64,000 bases of DNA, from NCBI RefSeq assembly GCF_026914185.1, contig NC_070572.1, forward strand, positions 496,001 through 560,000. Reading direction: 5' to 3'. Origin of the DNA: Puccinia triticina (taxonomy: Eukaryota > Basidiomycota > Pucciniomycetes > Pucciniales > Pucciniaceae). A model generated the notes under the pieces. The model was not told the origin of the DNA, did not search any database, and saw only the letters and a list, made by a program, of their open reading frames with translations. The position numbers and the translations under genes were made by a program. Below are positions 44,481 through 55,327 of this stretch, piece by piece. Within the stretch, counting starts at the first letter, position 1; each line of letters starts with the position of its first letter.

Positions 44481-45667
44481 CAGGGGACATTATTTTGCAA
44501 AATGCTCCTGATGTAATTCAGCGGATACATATCCAAAGTTATTTTTTGTCCCAAGATGATCCTGATGTGGTTGGTATCTTTTTGGGATTTCCTGGAAACC
44601 AAAACCAAATATTTAGGTCTTGGGTTCAATTCCCACCCAAAAAGGGGGTTTTCCGTCCAATTTTTCCCTTTAGGCCTTTATGTTCAAAATCTTCCTTATG
44701 TACAACATATCTAAACCAGGTCTAATTGGGAAAAACCCAATTTCCCCACCTATCCACAACCCAGAATTCCAGGAATTTACATATGTTGGTGTGGTTGGGG
44801 CTTTCTGGGGTCCTGCTAGAAGTCAGTCAGCTTTTTCTAAACCACAAAATACAGTTTTCAAATCATGTTTTAAAAAAATATACTGTTCTTCACAAGAAAA
44901 ACTTGAGTCTGCAGGGCCAATGATGTGACATTAGAGGTAAGCCTCTCCTTTGGAGATGCTTTGCGCCTCCTTGGAGAGGCTTTGTTAAGCTTGGTCCATA
45001 TGATGGATGGGTCAAGCTTGAATATTTAAGGAGGAGAGAGTTGGTGTCCTTTGTCTCCCCAGGGGCTCCTGTTTTGTCTTACCCCCTCCCTGGGAGCCCC
45101 CTGTCCACCTGGTTAGGCCTTCCCTGGACACCTTTAACAACTGGCCCTCTTTTGCTCATCTCTACAGCACAGCTGGCAGATCATCCATAGGGCCTTTGGG
45201 GATTTTCAATATGTGCTGTGAGATGAATGTGACTTGTTTGTCACATTTTTTGAGAAATAAACACCCCAAAACTTAGATCTAGGGGTCTAGGATTTTGTGG
45301 ATTTAAGAAAGTGAGATATTTCTTTGTTGTTGTCAATTGTGTTTGGTTTACTTGTATGGATTGCTTCTTTATTCTGTTAGTTGTTTCTTTCTTTATTTCA
45401 TCATTTATTCATTTATTCATGTCAATCTTATGACTCATTTATTCATGTCAATCTTATGACTTATTGTGATTATTTCTTACATTTGTGTTAGTCATTCTAC
45501 TACTAATAATGGCTGAGATAAATTATGATTTACAATAAAGAGTGACCTGGTGAAACACTAAAAGTTGAATGTTGGGAATGCTCAACAGATAGTCCTCCCA
45601 AGCAAACCAACTTTGGAAGTTTTTTTCCTAATTTTTGGGAGTCATTTTTCCAAGCCACTTTTATTAA
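44481..45667. other. Repeat-derived flank with solo-LTR-like segment
   Basis: 44481-44930 has no coding signal. 44930-45300 resembles two other loci (about 54400-54900 and 57070-57560): a GC hairpin, a C-rich block (TACCCCCTCCCTGG), a GGTTAGGCC-type word, and AAAACTTAGATCT near the end. This looks like a solo LTR or a short non-autonomous repeat family. 45405-45465 has a short duplication (CATGTCAATCTTATGACT). The rest is the 3' flank of the minus-strand gene ending at 45668. Confidence 0.45.
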
Positions 45668-48173
45668 TCAACTACTTTTTCTTGCAACAAATCCTGATGG
45701 GTGTTTCTTGAGTTTGCTGGGCTTATATGCTTTTAATCCCTGAGCTAGCTTCTGAATGTATTCCTCACCCTTGGGGAAAGCACCTACCAAGAGTTTTGAG
45801 AATTCAGCTCTGTACCAAAGTATTATAAGATCAAGCGCAATCATTTCAGCCTCGTATCTGCCTAGCTTTGCTGGATCAATCAACTCTTTATATATACGCC
45901 TCTGGGCATCATTGAACTTCTTTTCCCCACTTATTTCTTGAGGTTCAACCTTTTCTTTGCCTTTGAAGGGTGGGTGATCTACAGTATTTTGGGGATCGGT
46001 GAATTTCTTCTCCCGACTAACTTCTAGAAGTTTGACTTCGGCCTCGCCAAGTAGGGGGGGGTGATCTACAGTGTTGGTGAATATCTGGTCGTAAAACCAT
46101 TCGAGTAGATCTGCATGCTTTTGTTCTTTTCTTTGTAAAATATCTTGATCCATTCCATTCAGAAAAAGTAAGTTATGATAAGAATTTAGGGCTCGTAAGA
46201 TTGTGTTGATCTTCCTGCGGATCGGATCATATTTCTTCTGTCGTTGGTTATTTGATTTGAGAGGTAATCGGATGTTTATCTTGCAAAGAGAACGATCTCC
46301 ATGATTTTCTATAAGTCTAAACCTAGGTACAATCATTTCTAAACCCCCAAGCGTCTCCACATATGTCTCCGTTAGGGGTGATATTAAAGAATCACTATGA
46401 ACGTGTTGCATCTCTTCATGTTTTTGATCAAGCTTTTCTATGAAGGATGCGAGTTCTTCTTTCGCTGAAGGGTCCTGGTAGCTAAGGGCGTCTTCCGCAC
46501 GAAGGTGAAGAGTACGCATTTCGGCCCCCTCACTAAAGTATCGTGTTTGTTGTCCCCTTGTGCGGCTAGTTTTTTTCTTGTTGTTTTCCTGCGCTCTCTT
46601 TGCCTGACTCGCTGGGTCTGACTTGGAAATAGAGCTTTCCGGATGCGGTCGTGAAGTCGTGGGGGTCTGGGTCAGTTGGTCGATAGGCTTTTGAATTTGT
46701 TGATTGACTTTCAACCTTTTGTTGGATCCTACTTGTTTTCTAACATAGGACTTGGCTTGCGAATTGGTCTGGAAGCTCTCCAAAGGCGCCTCGGTTTGCA
46801 TGTGAGTACTGGTTTGATAGATAAGTGGTTGATGTGGTTGAGCAACTTGCAATAGCTCACTCGGTCTGCCTGGCCGTACATCATGCGCTTGCCAAGCAGT
46901 TCCGGAGCTCTCCGAATGCAGCACATTTTCCATGGGGGGATGAAGTGCTTGTTTTTGGAGAAGCGGTTGAATCTCCTTGGTGGCTCTCTTCGATGCGAAC
47001 TGTTTATTTCCCTCAGACGGCTTGATTTCCCCAACGAGTTCAGAGCTCTTGCAATGCGCCACGTTTTCCGCTGGGACCTGGATCAATCTGCTGTTTGATC
47101 CTACTCCTTCTCCATAAGACGACTCCGCTACCTGCTCGTGATTACCACGGTTTCCGTCTAGATTTATAATTCCAAGCCGAAAGATCGGGACAGTGGTATA
47201 TTCTGTGAGCCGCACATCATTGATAATTAAAATGCCAAGTTACCCGAGCAGCGCACCACCAGCTCACCTTTCTCCTCAGATGGCCTGAATCCTATCGGCA
47301 CAAAGTGATTTAGAAACGTCAGTCACCCATGTCTGCCAGTCTAACAGGATGTGGCTATATCTTACCAGCTGCATCGGAAAGGGGATCGAATGACCAATGG
47401 AAGTCTGCCCCGAACCTATTTATTTCTTCGATAGCCAAATCAAGGCTTTCGAATGCATTTAACTGATCATTCTTGAGGTCGGTCAGATCCCGGGGAGTCG
47501 TGTTCACGGAGCTCTCAGGATGCGCCTCATTTTCGAGTGGGGGATGGAATGTTTGCAGGTGGTCAAGCAGTTGGATTTCCTCGTCTGCTCTCTTCCATTC
47601 GAATCCTCTTTTGCCAGATGGCTCGTTTTCCCGATCGGTTTCAGAGCTCTTGGAAGGCCACTGTGGTTTCGCTGGGGCCTGGATAAATATGGTGTTCAAT
47701 CCTACTCCTTTTCTGTAAGACGATACCGATGCCTGATCGTGAGTTGCTTGATGCCCATCTAAAATTGTAGTTCCCGAAGGAGCGGGTCAGTTTGTGAGCA
47801 GCGCGCCGTTTATAACCTACATAAATTTGCAAGTTGACCAGCCAACCTTTCTTCCCAGATGGCTTGAATCCTATCGGCCCAATGTGATCTACTAGGTGAG
47901 CAGAAACATTGGTCATCTGTGCCAGTGTAAGCCGGGATAAGGCTTTATCTCACCAAGTGGCTCAGAATCGGGATAATTTGACAAATTGAGCTCCCCCGTC
48001 AACTCCTCTGGGCTCCCTGAGAAATCAAAATCAAGACTTGCAAACACATCCGAATTATCATTCCAGAGGTTGATAGAATCCCTCGAAGTCGTGCGTCGTA
48101 GTTCCTCAAGCTCAGCAGGACCAGCGGCGATCTCCCAAATCAGGTGGCAAAGGATGATTTTGAGCCAAGCCAT
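45668..48173 (-). CDS. Predicted secreted protein, 716 aa, duplicated exons
   Basis: My model has five exons on the minus strand: 48173-47954, 47870-47847, 47758-47366, 47291-47268 and 47157-45668. The sum is 2151 nt, exactly in frame, with every junction in phase 1. The N-terminus (MAWLKIILCHLIWEIAAG) is a signal peptide. Exons 2 and 4 are 24-nt micro-exons coding GFKPSGKK- and GFRPSEEK-like peptides. Exons 3 and 5 start with similar sequence (DGHQATHDQASVSSY against DGNRGNHEQVAESSY) and share FHPPLENEAHPESS and LHPPMENVLHSESS. One intron-exon block has therefore been tandemly duplicated about 580 bp apart. Exon 5 continues into a hydrophilic, helical region and holds a second small repeat (NTVDHPP..EKKF, twice). 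It has few cysteines and no known domain. It is a candidate secreted or effector-type protein by inference only. The donor of exon 2 (GTTGGC) is weak. Confidence 0.72.
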
Positions 48174-48589
48174 GTCTTGGTAAATGGAAAAGAGCACTAT
48201 GATCTCACAAGAATCAGATATCAACCCCTTTTTTCATGGATAAGATTGTTATCCAGATAAGATTGTTATCCAGTGCTACATATCAATGCAAATTCTTGAG
48301 ACAGGTTTGGCTGTGGATCTGCACGCTAATTGCCCCTTTTTTATCAGCCAATTTGAGTTTTGGCAGGAGAAATATTCAAAATTCTATAATTCCTTGCCAC
48401 ATTCCTTGCCACATTACTCTTTTTTAATAAGATGCCCAAGGTTGAAGACTAGCTTATGCCTGTCCAACCTACCAAAGTTGAGGTGTTTTGAAAAACACCT
48501 CCCACTCCAGAAGAAAACTTCAAATACACTCAAAGCCTGTATTCTGCCACTGGGGTCAAGCAAGTCTGTGTGCACCAATTCATGTTCTA
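48174..48589. other. Promoter side of the secreted-protein gene
   Basis: AT-rich. It has two adjacent copies of AGATTGTTATCCAG near 48243-48270 and duplicated TTCCTTGCCACAT words near 48390. No gene is seen. Confidence 0.4.
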
Positions 48590-49487
48590 CAGTTGCGCGC
48601 AGCATTCCACTGTACAAGGTTTTGGGCTGGTCCCAACTTTTGGGGCCCAAAACCTGGAAAAAATACAGTTTTTTCACATATTTTTGGGTGGCGGGGACAT
48701 GGTATGGTGTCCCAGCTATGGTTTTAGACCCACCAGGCACTCCTGAAAGCACTGCATGACAGTTTCTGACTTCATGTGTGGGTTTAGTGCCCAACCAGGA
48801 GGCATAAGTATGGGTTTAGGACCCCATACATACAACAGTGGGTAGTTACGGTACAGTTATTGGAAATGTACCAATATTATAACGGTTTTTCTCTTGCTAC
48901 CGTTACCGTTAACCGTAACGGAAGTGCGTTACAATATTGCACACCCACAATGTTTGACATTTGACATCTGTTACAATATCTGCCCGCACGGAGGGGCAGA
49001 TATTGGACTACATATGATCCCCAGGGGGCCATTTGCCCCTCTTTATCCCGTTAACCAGTGGTTAACGCGGTACGCTACTAGTAACCCAAGTAACACACCC
49101 AAGAAAATCAGGCCCGTTACAATACGGGCCTGGGGTCACAACTGGTTGTTACTAGTAGCGCTAATACCAGAGCGCAGTAACGGCAAGCGTTACGCTGCAC
49201 AGATAACGGCGGTTATTGTAGCGTATTGTAACTACCCACCGCTAATACATATGTACTTTTGCCTGTATTTGGGAGGTGGGCCCCAAAATATATGGGCCGT
49301 GAATAAAAAAATAAAAATTGGCTGGACCAGATTGGTGGGCACTTTGGATTTGGAATCTAGACACTCTGTAGACTCCAACAATGTACTCTGTTAGAGTGCT
49401 GGACCCCTGACCCAGTTGGGGGTTTTCCCTGTGTAGCCCAACAAGTTTTGTGGGCAGATCTGTACAGTAGAATGCCACACGCAACTG
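48590..49487. mobile_element. Tc1/mariner-like MITE carrying a nested MITE
   Basis: Terminal inverted repeats of about 30 bp: left CAGTTGCGCGCAGCATTCCA, right its near reverse complement ending CACACGCAACTG. TA flanks both ends (48588-48589 and 49488-49489). Removing the nested element (48834-49244) leaves about 480 bp; the half left of the insert is strongly similar to the copy at 55328-55663, and the right half is similar around the insertion point and at the terminus. Confidence 0.8.
48834..49244. mobile_element. hAT-like MITE nested in mariner-like MITE
   Basis: About 411 bp. Termini are AACAGTGGGTAGTTAC and GTAACTACCCACCGCTA, related to the MITE at 14012-14481 (GTGGGT core). It is flanked by ATACATA on both sides (7 bp exact, 8 bp with one mismatch). 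The unoccupied copy at about 55560 reads CCCATACATATGTAC, which gives the empty site. No ORF is present. The interior has ACTAGTAAC and paired CAGGCCCG..CGGGCCTG words. Confidence 0.85.
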
Positions 49488-49489
49488 TA

Positions 49490-50131
49490 TCTATGGTTAC
49501 CTCTACAGTGATACATGAGAGACATTGATGGAGATAGAAAAAAATCTATTCTTTTCTCCTGCATCTCATTCTGCTAATGAGCTAATGATTACCAAGACAG
49601 TTACAAGAAATGTCTAGCAGCATTTATGTGCACAGTACACCCAAAAACCATGCTCTGTGTGTGAGTTTGGGCAAGTAAGGTGTAAGTCCCTCCTGAATGA
49701 GGCTTGCTTGGTGATCCCCCCAAAGTCTTGAAGTACTGAGTTAAGTTCACTCTCTCCTACTGCAGAGTGGTAAACAAAATTGTTATATTATGCCAACCAA
49801 CCACAGGTTGTAGAAGAGGGTCCTTGTGGGACAGTGTCCCCCAAAATTTGGTGGGAATTTAAGCTGGCATCTGCAGGGTCTGCCAGCCTACAGATTAAGT
49901 GGGAAGCAAATATTATCCCAGGCATACAGGAAGTCACTGGAAGCCCTCCAATAGGGGGGTTCACACTAGGATTTTACCAAACTTTTGAGCAAATTTTAAG
50001 GCACTTATTAAAACCTTTTTAAAAATTTGGCAAGATGCTCATATTTGTTGCTGAACACACAAAATGGGCTTTAGGGTTTTGCTAAGGGGGGTTCACATTT
50101 GAAATTTACAAAGCTTTAGGACACATTTTAA
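49490..50131. other. Repeat flank with two mariner-MITE pieces
   Basis: 49953-50083 starts TAGGGGGGTTCACACTAGG and resembles the MITE at 3036-3236. A second left end of the same family starts at 50084 (GGGGGGTTCACATTTG) and is interrupted at 50132 by the 4.8-kb unit described next; its continuation is seen after 54930. No gene. Confidence 0.6.
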
Positions 50132-50157
50132 GGCCCTGTTTGGCACCGATATAATTA

Positions 50158-50491
50158 TAGGTGATATGATCACTGATTAATTCAATAAAAAATAGAAAAT
50201 TCAACATAAAGCCTCCAAAATTTTTTTGTGGGCAACCTGCAGTTCTGGTCTCTTAAACTTTGAAATCAGATCCAACTGATTCAGCCATCTTCAGCACCAT
50301 AATACCATTATATCACTTTTGACCAATATGAAGTGATATAATGGTATTATGGTGCTGAAGATGGCTGGATAAGTTGATTCTGGGTTCACAGTTGAAGAGA
50401 CCAGCACTGTAGGTTGCCTACAAAATAAATTTGGAGGCTTTATGTTAAATTTTGTATTTTTTATTGAATTAACCGGTGATTATATCACTTA
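50158..50491. repeat. Foldback element, 161-bp arms
   Basis: Arms 50158-50318 and 50331-50491 are equal in length and mostly complementary, with a 12-base loop (TTGACCAATATG region). The ends are TAGGTGATAT and ATATCACTTA, so TA may be the target duplication. The innermost 40 bp are almost perfect (AGTGATATAATGGTATTATG). It would fold into a long RNA hairpin if transcribed. Confidence 0.85.
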
Positions 50492-52424
50492 CTAGAGTTC
50501 AAGGCGGCTACGCCGCTGCACTTTCAATGGTCCAGTTCTTCCCCCCCCCCCCCAAAAAAAAAAAAAAAACCCACCCCTACCCCCCCATTCTCAAAGCCTT
50601 CATTTTGCACTGCTCATGGAGGAATCCCAATTGGCAATATTGGTCAGCCCTAAACCCTGATTCCCACCCCACTGTGACAGTACAAGAACTAAATTTACAA
50701 CCTTCATTGCAAGATGATCCTCCACATATTGCCAAGCCAGTTTTTCTTTGAAACTTGAAGTACTTCAGATCTTACTATTCTGCAGGGAAAGGAGATTGAT
50801 TTTTCAGATGCTTAGATGTCCTGAGGCACCAAGTTATTTGCATTGCATTTGATTCAGGCCAAAGTATTAAGTAACACAAAGTAGGATATCCTTTTTTTTT
50901 ACTTTTTGCCACATCAGAATGCCAAAAAACAATCAATTGATAGCTCCAAAAAGGACATGATAGAACCATGTCAACAAAACCATGTCAACAAAAAAACAAT
51001 TTTTGCAGCTGCATTAGGAGGGTTCAATTTTGAGTTGCACAAAATCACAATGCTATAAAGTTGTCAAATTCCATGATGAAAAGAAATGTGTACCATCCAA
51101 AACTGACAAGTAGATCAATGATTCTAGAATAAAACATAAGAAATCATCACTTAAAATATTATTATTTTTGTAATTTCAAATTTAAACACCCTTATTGTTG
51201 AGAACTTCCTTGCAAGATGTGCCTTCTGTCAATTTTCTGGTTGATGTGGTGATTCATTGTATGCTTGTTCTTGCTGTTAATTGAGCTCATGGCTGTCCTG
51301 ACCCTAAGGAATGGTAAAGGTCTTGCCTTTGTCTGGCTGGTAGTTTGGATCAATCCAGAGCCTTGGGAAGAGGTTAAGGCTCAGCTTGCATTCTTCAAAA
51401 AAATTATACGTTAAAAAAATCTAGATTTTTGCAAGGAAATCTGGCTTTTGGGGCTCCAGATCACTTCTGGGAGGCCCACAGATCTCAACAGGAAGTCACC
51501 AGTTGCACTCATAAGGCTACAAATTTGTATGTTTTTAACTTCAAGGAACCCTACTTGATGGATGAGTCATGATGCACAGATGGTTACCTGTGGAAGAAGC
51601 AAGGCTACATGGTGCTTCCACTCATATCCATTTCTGGCCAATGATTGATGTGTACAAAGGGATCCAGCAAAGAGGGGGTTGGCCAGGCCTAAGATCCCTC
51701 AGCTTCTACGCCGTAATTGGACACTTGGGGGCGAGCCTCTCTGACCCTCCATGTCACTTATTCAGAGAGTCAGGGATTACACATTGCAGTTGAATCAAGC
51801 AATTGGGTAGTGGATGTGCTAACGGGTAGAAGTGGGGAAAGCAAGGAGGGCAGTCAGGAAGAGACAGGGAGCGGGTTGACGGCGATGGTGAAGGTCTTAA
51901 GGGAGGGAGGGGTCCTGGGTACGGGGAGATGGTATTATAGAGTGTATCCCACCAACCGGGGGCAAGCCAGCCCTTCCCGCCCGCCTGGACAAGCTTAACA
52001 GCCCGGATGAGGACTGGTCATGTTGATGGATCCGGGCCAAGACAAAGCGCAACCCGGTCAAGGGTGCGGTTGAACAGCAAATCACCTGGCTTTGTGCGCG
52101 CCAATTATGCGCTGCAAAGGTTTCCGCTTTTGGCGTCTCTTGTAGATCTACTTCTACCTGATAGATCTCGCCGTTCAGTTGGATGTTTAATGGATGCTGC
52201 AGTCATGCCTTCTTCCATCAGTCTTTCTCGCATTCCTACAAAACACCGCGTGACAGAGAGCATGGATATGTACTGACCTGGTGGCTCATCCCGCGGCATC
52301 TTCCGGGTACGTTGGCGTAGCTCCAGCTGGGGTCAACACGTAGATCGAGCAGGTGATTTTGGGTGCCTAGGTGGATTTAGAAGGATCCTCAGGCCGCGCC
52401 GACGCCTGGATGAATGATCGGCCG
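50492..52424. other. Interior of TIR unit, no intact gene
   Basis: Starts with CAAGGCGGCTACGCCGCTGC, a small palindrome also found near 55025 outside the unit. It has a C13-A16 homopolymer tract near 50540. 51570-52424 has higher GC content; on the minus strand a stretch near 52350-52420 (PSKST-APKIT in one frame) could be the remains of the C-terminal part of the formyltransferase copy, but it is broken by stops. Confidence 0.4.
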
Positions 52425-53290
52425 TCAGTGACTGATTTTATTGAGAGGGATACAGGGACAGGCTGACAATAAATGAGGGATCAGCTGGTTGAGGATATCA
52501 GCAGCGAGGTCTGCCAGGGGTGTCTTCGCCGCGAGGTAGCAAGTGGTGGGGGGCAGTGAGAGCGAGTTCTGAGCAAGGATAGCGCCGGTGTCGAAGGCCT
52601 TGGGACTGAGTTCTTGAATCGACACGCCCAGCTCGGGCTCCCCCTTGGCTAGCTGCCATTGGGTCGGCGCCGCGCCCCAATACCGCGGTAGTAAAGACGG
52701 ATTGACGTTCAGCGCTCGTAGATGTCTGAACCGGCCAATCATCTCTGCCAGGATCCTGTATGGGAACAATGGACTACATAAGTAGCATTGGCTCCAGGTG
52801 TCAATCGTCTTCTTCCAGTCGCGCGCATTCCTCCGGTATCTGGAATCACGCAGTCGTCGGTCAATAAAATCGTTTACTGAAGTCGGTGCTAGTCAACCAC
52901 TCACAGACCAGTCCTTGAGCGGGTTTGCCTTGCTGGCCGAGGAAGCGAGTAATGAGGGATCCTGATTTTCTTGACCAAGTCGAGTAAGTGTGCTGGATAA
53001 TCACTCCCGGCATCAGTTCCCCATTCCTGGGATTTCCAAGGAAGGCTTACATACGTTGGTAGACTTTTTTTAGGCTTCTGCCGGTCTGGCTGCTGGCGGG
53101 GATCAGACCATGGATCTTCAGTGTCCGGTTTCCTTCGACGAGCCGGTTGAGGATTAACAGACAGGAGATCCAAAGGTTTTCCATTTGGGGCTCTCCGACG
53201 GCTTGAACAGATTGCTTCAGTGTTTCCCTTCAGGGGAAACAATGCGGCTGGTAGACGAGACGCCGGGTGAAGTAAGATGCTTGTCATCAT
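52425..53290 (-). pseudogene. Methionyl-tRNA formyltransferase fragment, probably inactive
   Basis: The minus-strand exon at about 52425-52755 encodes a clear formyltransferase core: LNVNPSLLPRYWGAAPTQW, GVSIQELSPKAFDTGAILAQ and LADLAADILNQLIPHL. In the family the first block is N-x-H-P-S-L-L-P and its His is catalytic; here it is Asn (NVNPS). The preceding exon (about 52910-53290) has LVKKIRIPHYSLP, matching the usual region upstream, and is joined by a plausible intron. The recognisable N-terminal GRDEFS-type start and the C-terminal tRNA-binding domain are not found, and the frame ends shortly after the core. The enzyme normally formylates Met-tRNA in mitochondria. This copy looks like a captured and decayed gene fragment within a mobile unit. 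Confidence 0.65.
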
Positions 53291-53724
53291 TGGAATTGCC
53301 TGTGACCATTCATTGCTATTTGAAGGGGAAGAGTGGGTTCGGATAGGGCAATGAATAAAAGCTCATGGAAATCGACGAAGTTTGGCAAGGCTGCTCCTCT
53401 GACACCCGCCGACGCGCCATTCAAAGTAGATGATGGGGTGAAGCGCGAGACTCTAGCTGTTTGGATGCAAAATGAGTAGGCAGGGCAATAATTTATTAGG
53501 GAAAGCGCTCGGGATTGAGTGTACCAATTGAGATGAGTTTCAGGCATGGTTGGTGGCGGTGGCGTGCTGGAGATGAAGAGGAGACAAGCATGGTAGGTAT
53601 CTGGTTCGGGTGGGTAGGCCCTGAAGGACAAGTTAAGTTGAGCACAGCGTTTGCGGTCATGACAATTGTTGCCGTTGATTGTTTTGAACTGAGTGGCGGC
53701 AGGGGGGATGGGCTAACTAGCTTA

Positions 53725-53805
53725 ACACAAGCCCCTCGTTTCAGAGGGAGGCGGGTGAAACACCGCCGGGCGCCTCTCGCGGGGCGAGCCTCTGAAAGAG
53801 GGGCT
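53725..53805. repeat. GC-rich nested hairpin
   Basis: The outer stem ACAAGCCCCTC pairs with GAGGGGCTTGT. Inner GGCG/CGCC words and CTCGCGGGGCGAG form further stems. It is the same design as 305-470 and 54405-54495. Confidence 0.75.
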
Positions 53806-54404
53806 TGTGGGGTATCCCTGACTTTTGGCGTGAGCGGTTTTCAAATTTAGGTGGGAGGAATTTGCCTCCGCTTGTTCCCTATCTTGCAGAGGGAATTTCC
53901 CGAGGCCGGTTACACCAATTGAAAGGCCTACATCCGGCCCTTCCCATGCCCAAGCATGGATAAAATCCAGCAAACCATCCGGTGGCCATGGCCCTTTGAA
54001 GTTTTACATTTTTGAGACGAGTGACCGGCAGATTGTTCAGGGCTTGCACTGTATGAAGCCCGCCAGTCGGATGCATTCCATCCTTGCATGAATTGCGGCC
54101 GTCAATGATCTGAAAAAAAAAACTGATGGGCTGTATCTTCTAGAGTACAGCTCCATGTGGATTCCCATTCCTTCCTGCTCCGAGCTGAGCTCCAGCTTTC
54201 AAGAGCTTTCAAGTCTCAGGAAAGTGATATTTTTCTAAAGAATGTTTAATAAAAAAAATACCAGCAGGAAGGCAAGATGCCCGCCTGCTGGGAAATGTGC
54301 ATCTCATCCGAGGGGGAGCTCAGATGAAGACGCCATCCACGGTTGAAGTGAATATTACCCAAAATACAGCAAAAATGGGAAATCTCTCACCCCAGGACGG
54401 GCAC

Positions 54405-54495
54405 TTAAGTTGCAAGCCCCTCTTCCAGAGGCTCGCTTCGCGAGGCGCCCCCGGCGCGCCGGTCCTTCGGCCCCTGGAACGAGGGGATTGTGTTA
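54405..54495. repeat. GC-rich nested hairpin
   Basis: The outer stem CAAGCCCCTCTTCCAG pairs with CTGGAACGAGGGGATTG. Inside are GCTCGCTTCGCGAGGCG and GGCGCGCCGGTCCTTCGG palindromes, giving three stacked hairpins. Confidence 0.8.
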
Positions 54496-54930
54496 GGCTA
54501 GATGGGCTAACGGGTTTGGTTGGTGGTTGCACGGCGTGGGCTGGGAAACAGTAGGGGTGGCAAAGCCAGGCAAATGCGGCAAGGTGGGTGTGGACTGGTG
54601 AAGCTTTGAGCAGACTGGCTATAAATAGTGGAGGGATTCCTTCAGGGAAGCGGCAGGGGATCCGGTTTCGTCCTACCCCCTCCCTGGAGCTGCCCTAATC
54701 ATTTGATTAGGCCCTCCTTGATTTCCAAAATGACCCACCCTTTTTTGCGTGTTGCTTCCGGCACGGGCTGGAGGGTGATTTCAAGGTGCTCTTCGGAGTG
54801 TTTGGGGAGTAAATTCAACAATTTTTTTTTCATTTTTTTCATTAAAATGTATGCCAAAACTTAGATCTTGAAGTCCACGTTTCTGTGAATTCAATAAACT
54901 TGGATATTTATATCAGTGCCAAACGGGGCC

Positions 54931-55327
54931 TAAGATGTTTATGAACATTCTTTTTAAAAATTGATAAATTGTACTGATTGATCAGTATACCTTGCTGCTG
55001 TACATTTTACAAAAACTAGAGGCCAAGGCGGCTTCGCCGCTGCACTCCCAGGTCCCAGTATCTAAGGTTTATGGAATATTTGTGGTACTCATGGAGTACT
55101 CTCTGCATTGTCTATTTATTATGATGCCACAATTATACCCCTAGCCTAAGTCTGAAAATCAAATTCCTCTTCCTCAGGATATACATACATACTTTGGAAA
55201 GAGATTAATTGAATTAGACATTGATCTGACCAGAGTACTGTTTTCAAAGTTTTTAATCCACAAGGAGGTGGAATATATTTCTATGATTGAGTTCCCCAAG
55301 TTCTCTCAGGCTGGTCTTTAGGCTGTA
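54931..55327. other. Continuation of split MITE and flank
   Basis: TAAGATGTTTATGAACATTC matches the interior of the mariner-type MITE at 3036 (TAAGGCCTTTATGAACAATG) and continues the piece cut at 50131. AAGGCGGCTTCGCCGCTGC near 55025 is a small palindrome also found at 50500. No gene. Confidence 0.5.

Larger units (their letters stand above)
50132..54930. mobile_element. 4.8-kb TIR unit with TAA duplication (Harbinger-like)
   Basis: The left end reads GGCCCTGTTTGGCACCGATA. The reverse complement of the right end reads GGCCCCGTTTGGCACTGATA, and similarity runs about 27 bp with three mismatches. TAA flanks both sides (50129-50131 and 54931-54933), as expected for PIF/Harbinger insertions. The flanks are the two parts of a mariner-type MITE: left ...ACATTTTAA, right TAAGATGTTTATGAACA. 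No transposase ORF is seen inside. The interior carries a foldback element (50158-50491) and a broken methionyl-tRNA formyltransferase copy (52425-53290). Confidence 0.65.
53291..54930. other. Right part of TIR unit with GC hairpins
   Basis: 53291-53700 is upstream of the formyltransferase fragment without clear coding motifs. Two nested GC hairpins follow (see 53725-53805 and 54405-54495). 54560-54910 is a solo-LTR-like block with CTATAAATAG (near 54622), TACCCCCTCCCTGG, ATTAGGCC and CAAAACTTAGATCT, related to 44930-45300 and 57070-57560. Confidence 0.45.

Noticed and set aside
53287..53631. Minus-strand frame as the N-terminal exon of the formyltransferase
   Set aside because: No convincing formyltransferase start motif is visible and the joining frame is uncertain, so it was left out of the pseudogene call.
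50132..54930. Possible Harbinger transposase or Myb-like protein inside the 4.8-kb unit
   Set aside because: I read the longer frames on both strands and saw no DDE motif or helix-turn-helix signature; the unit appears non-autonomous.
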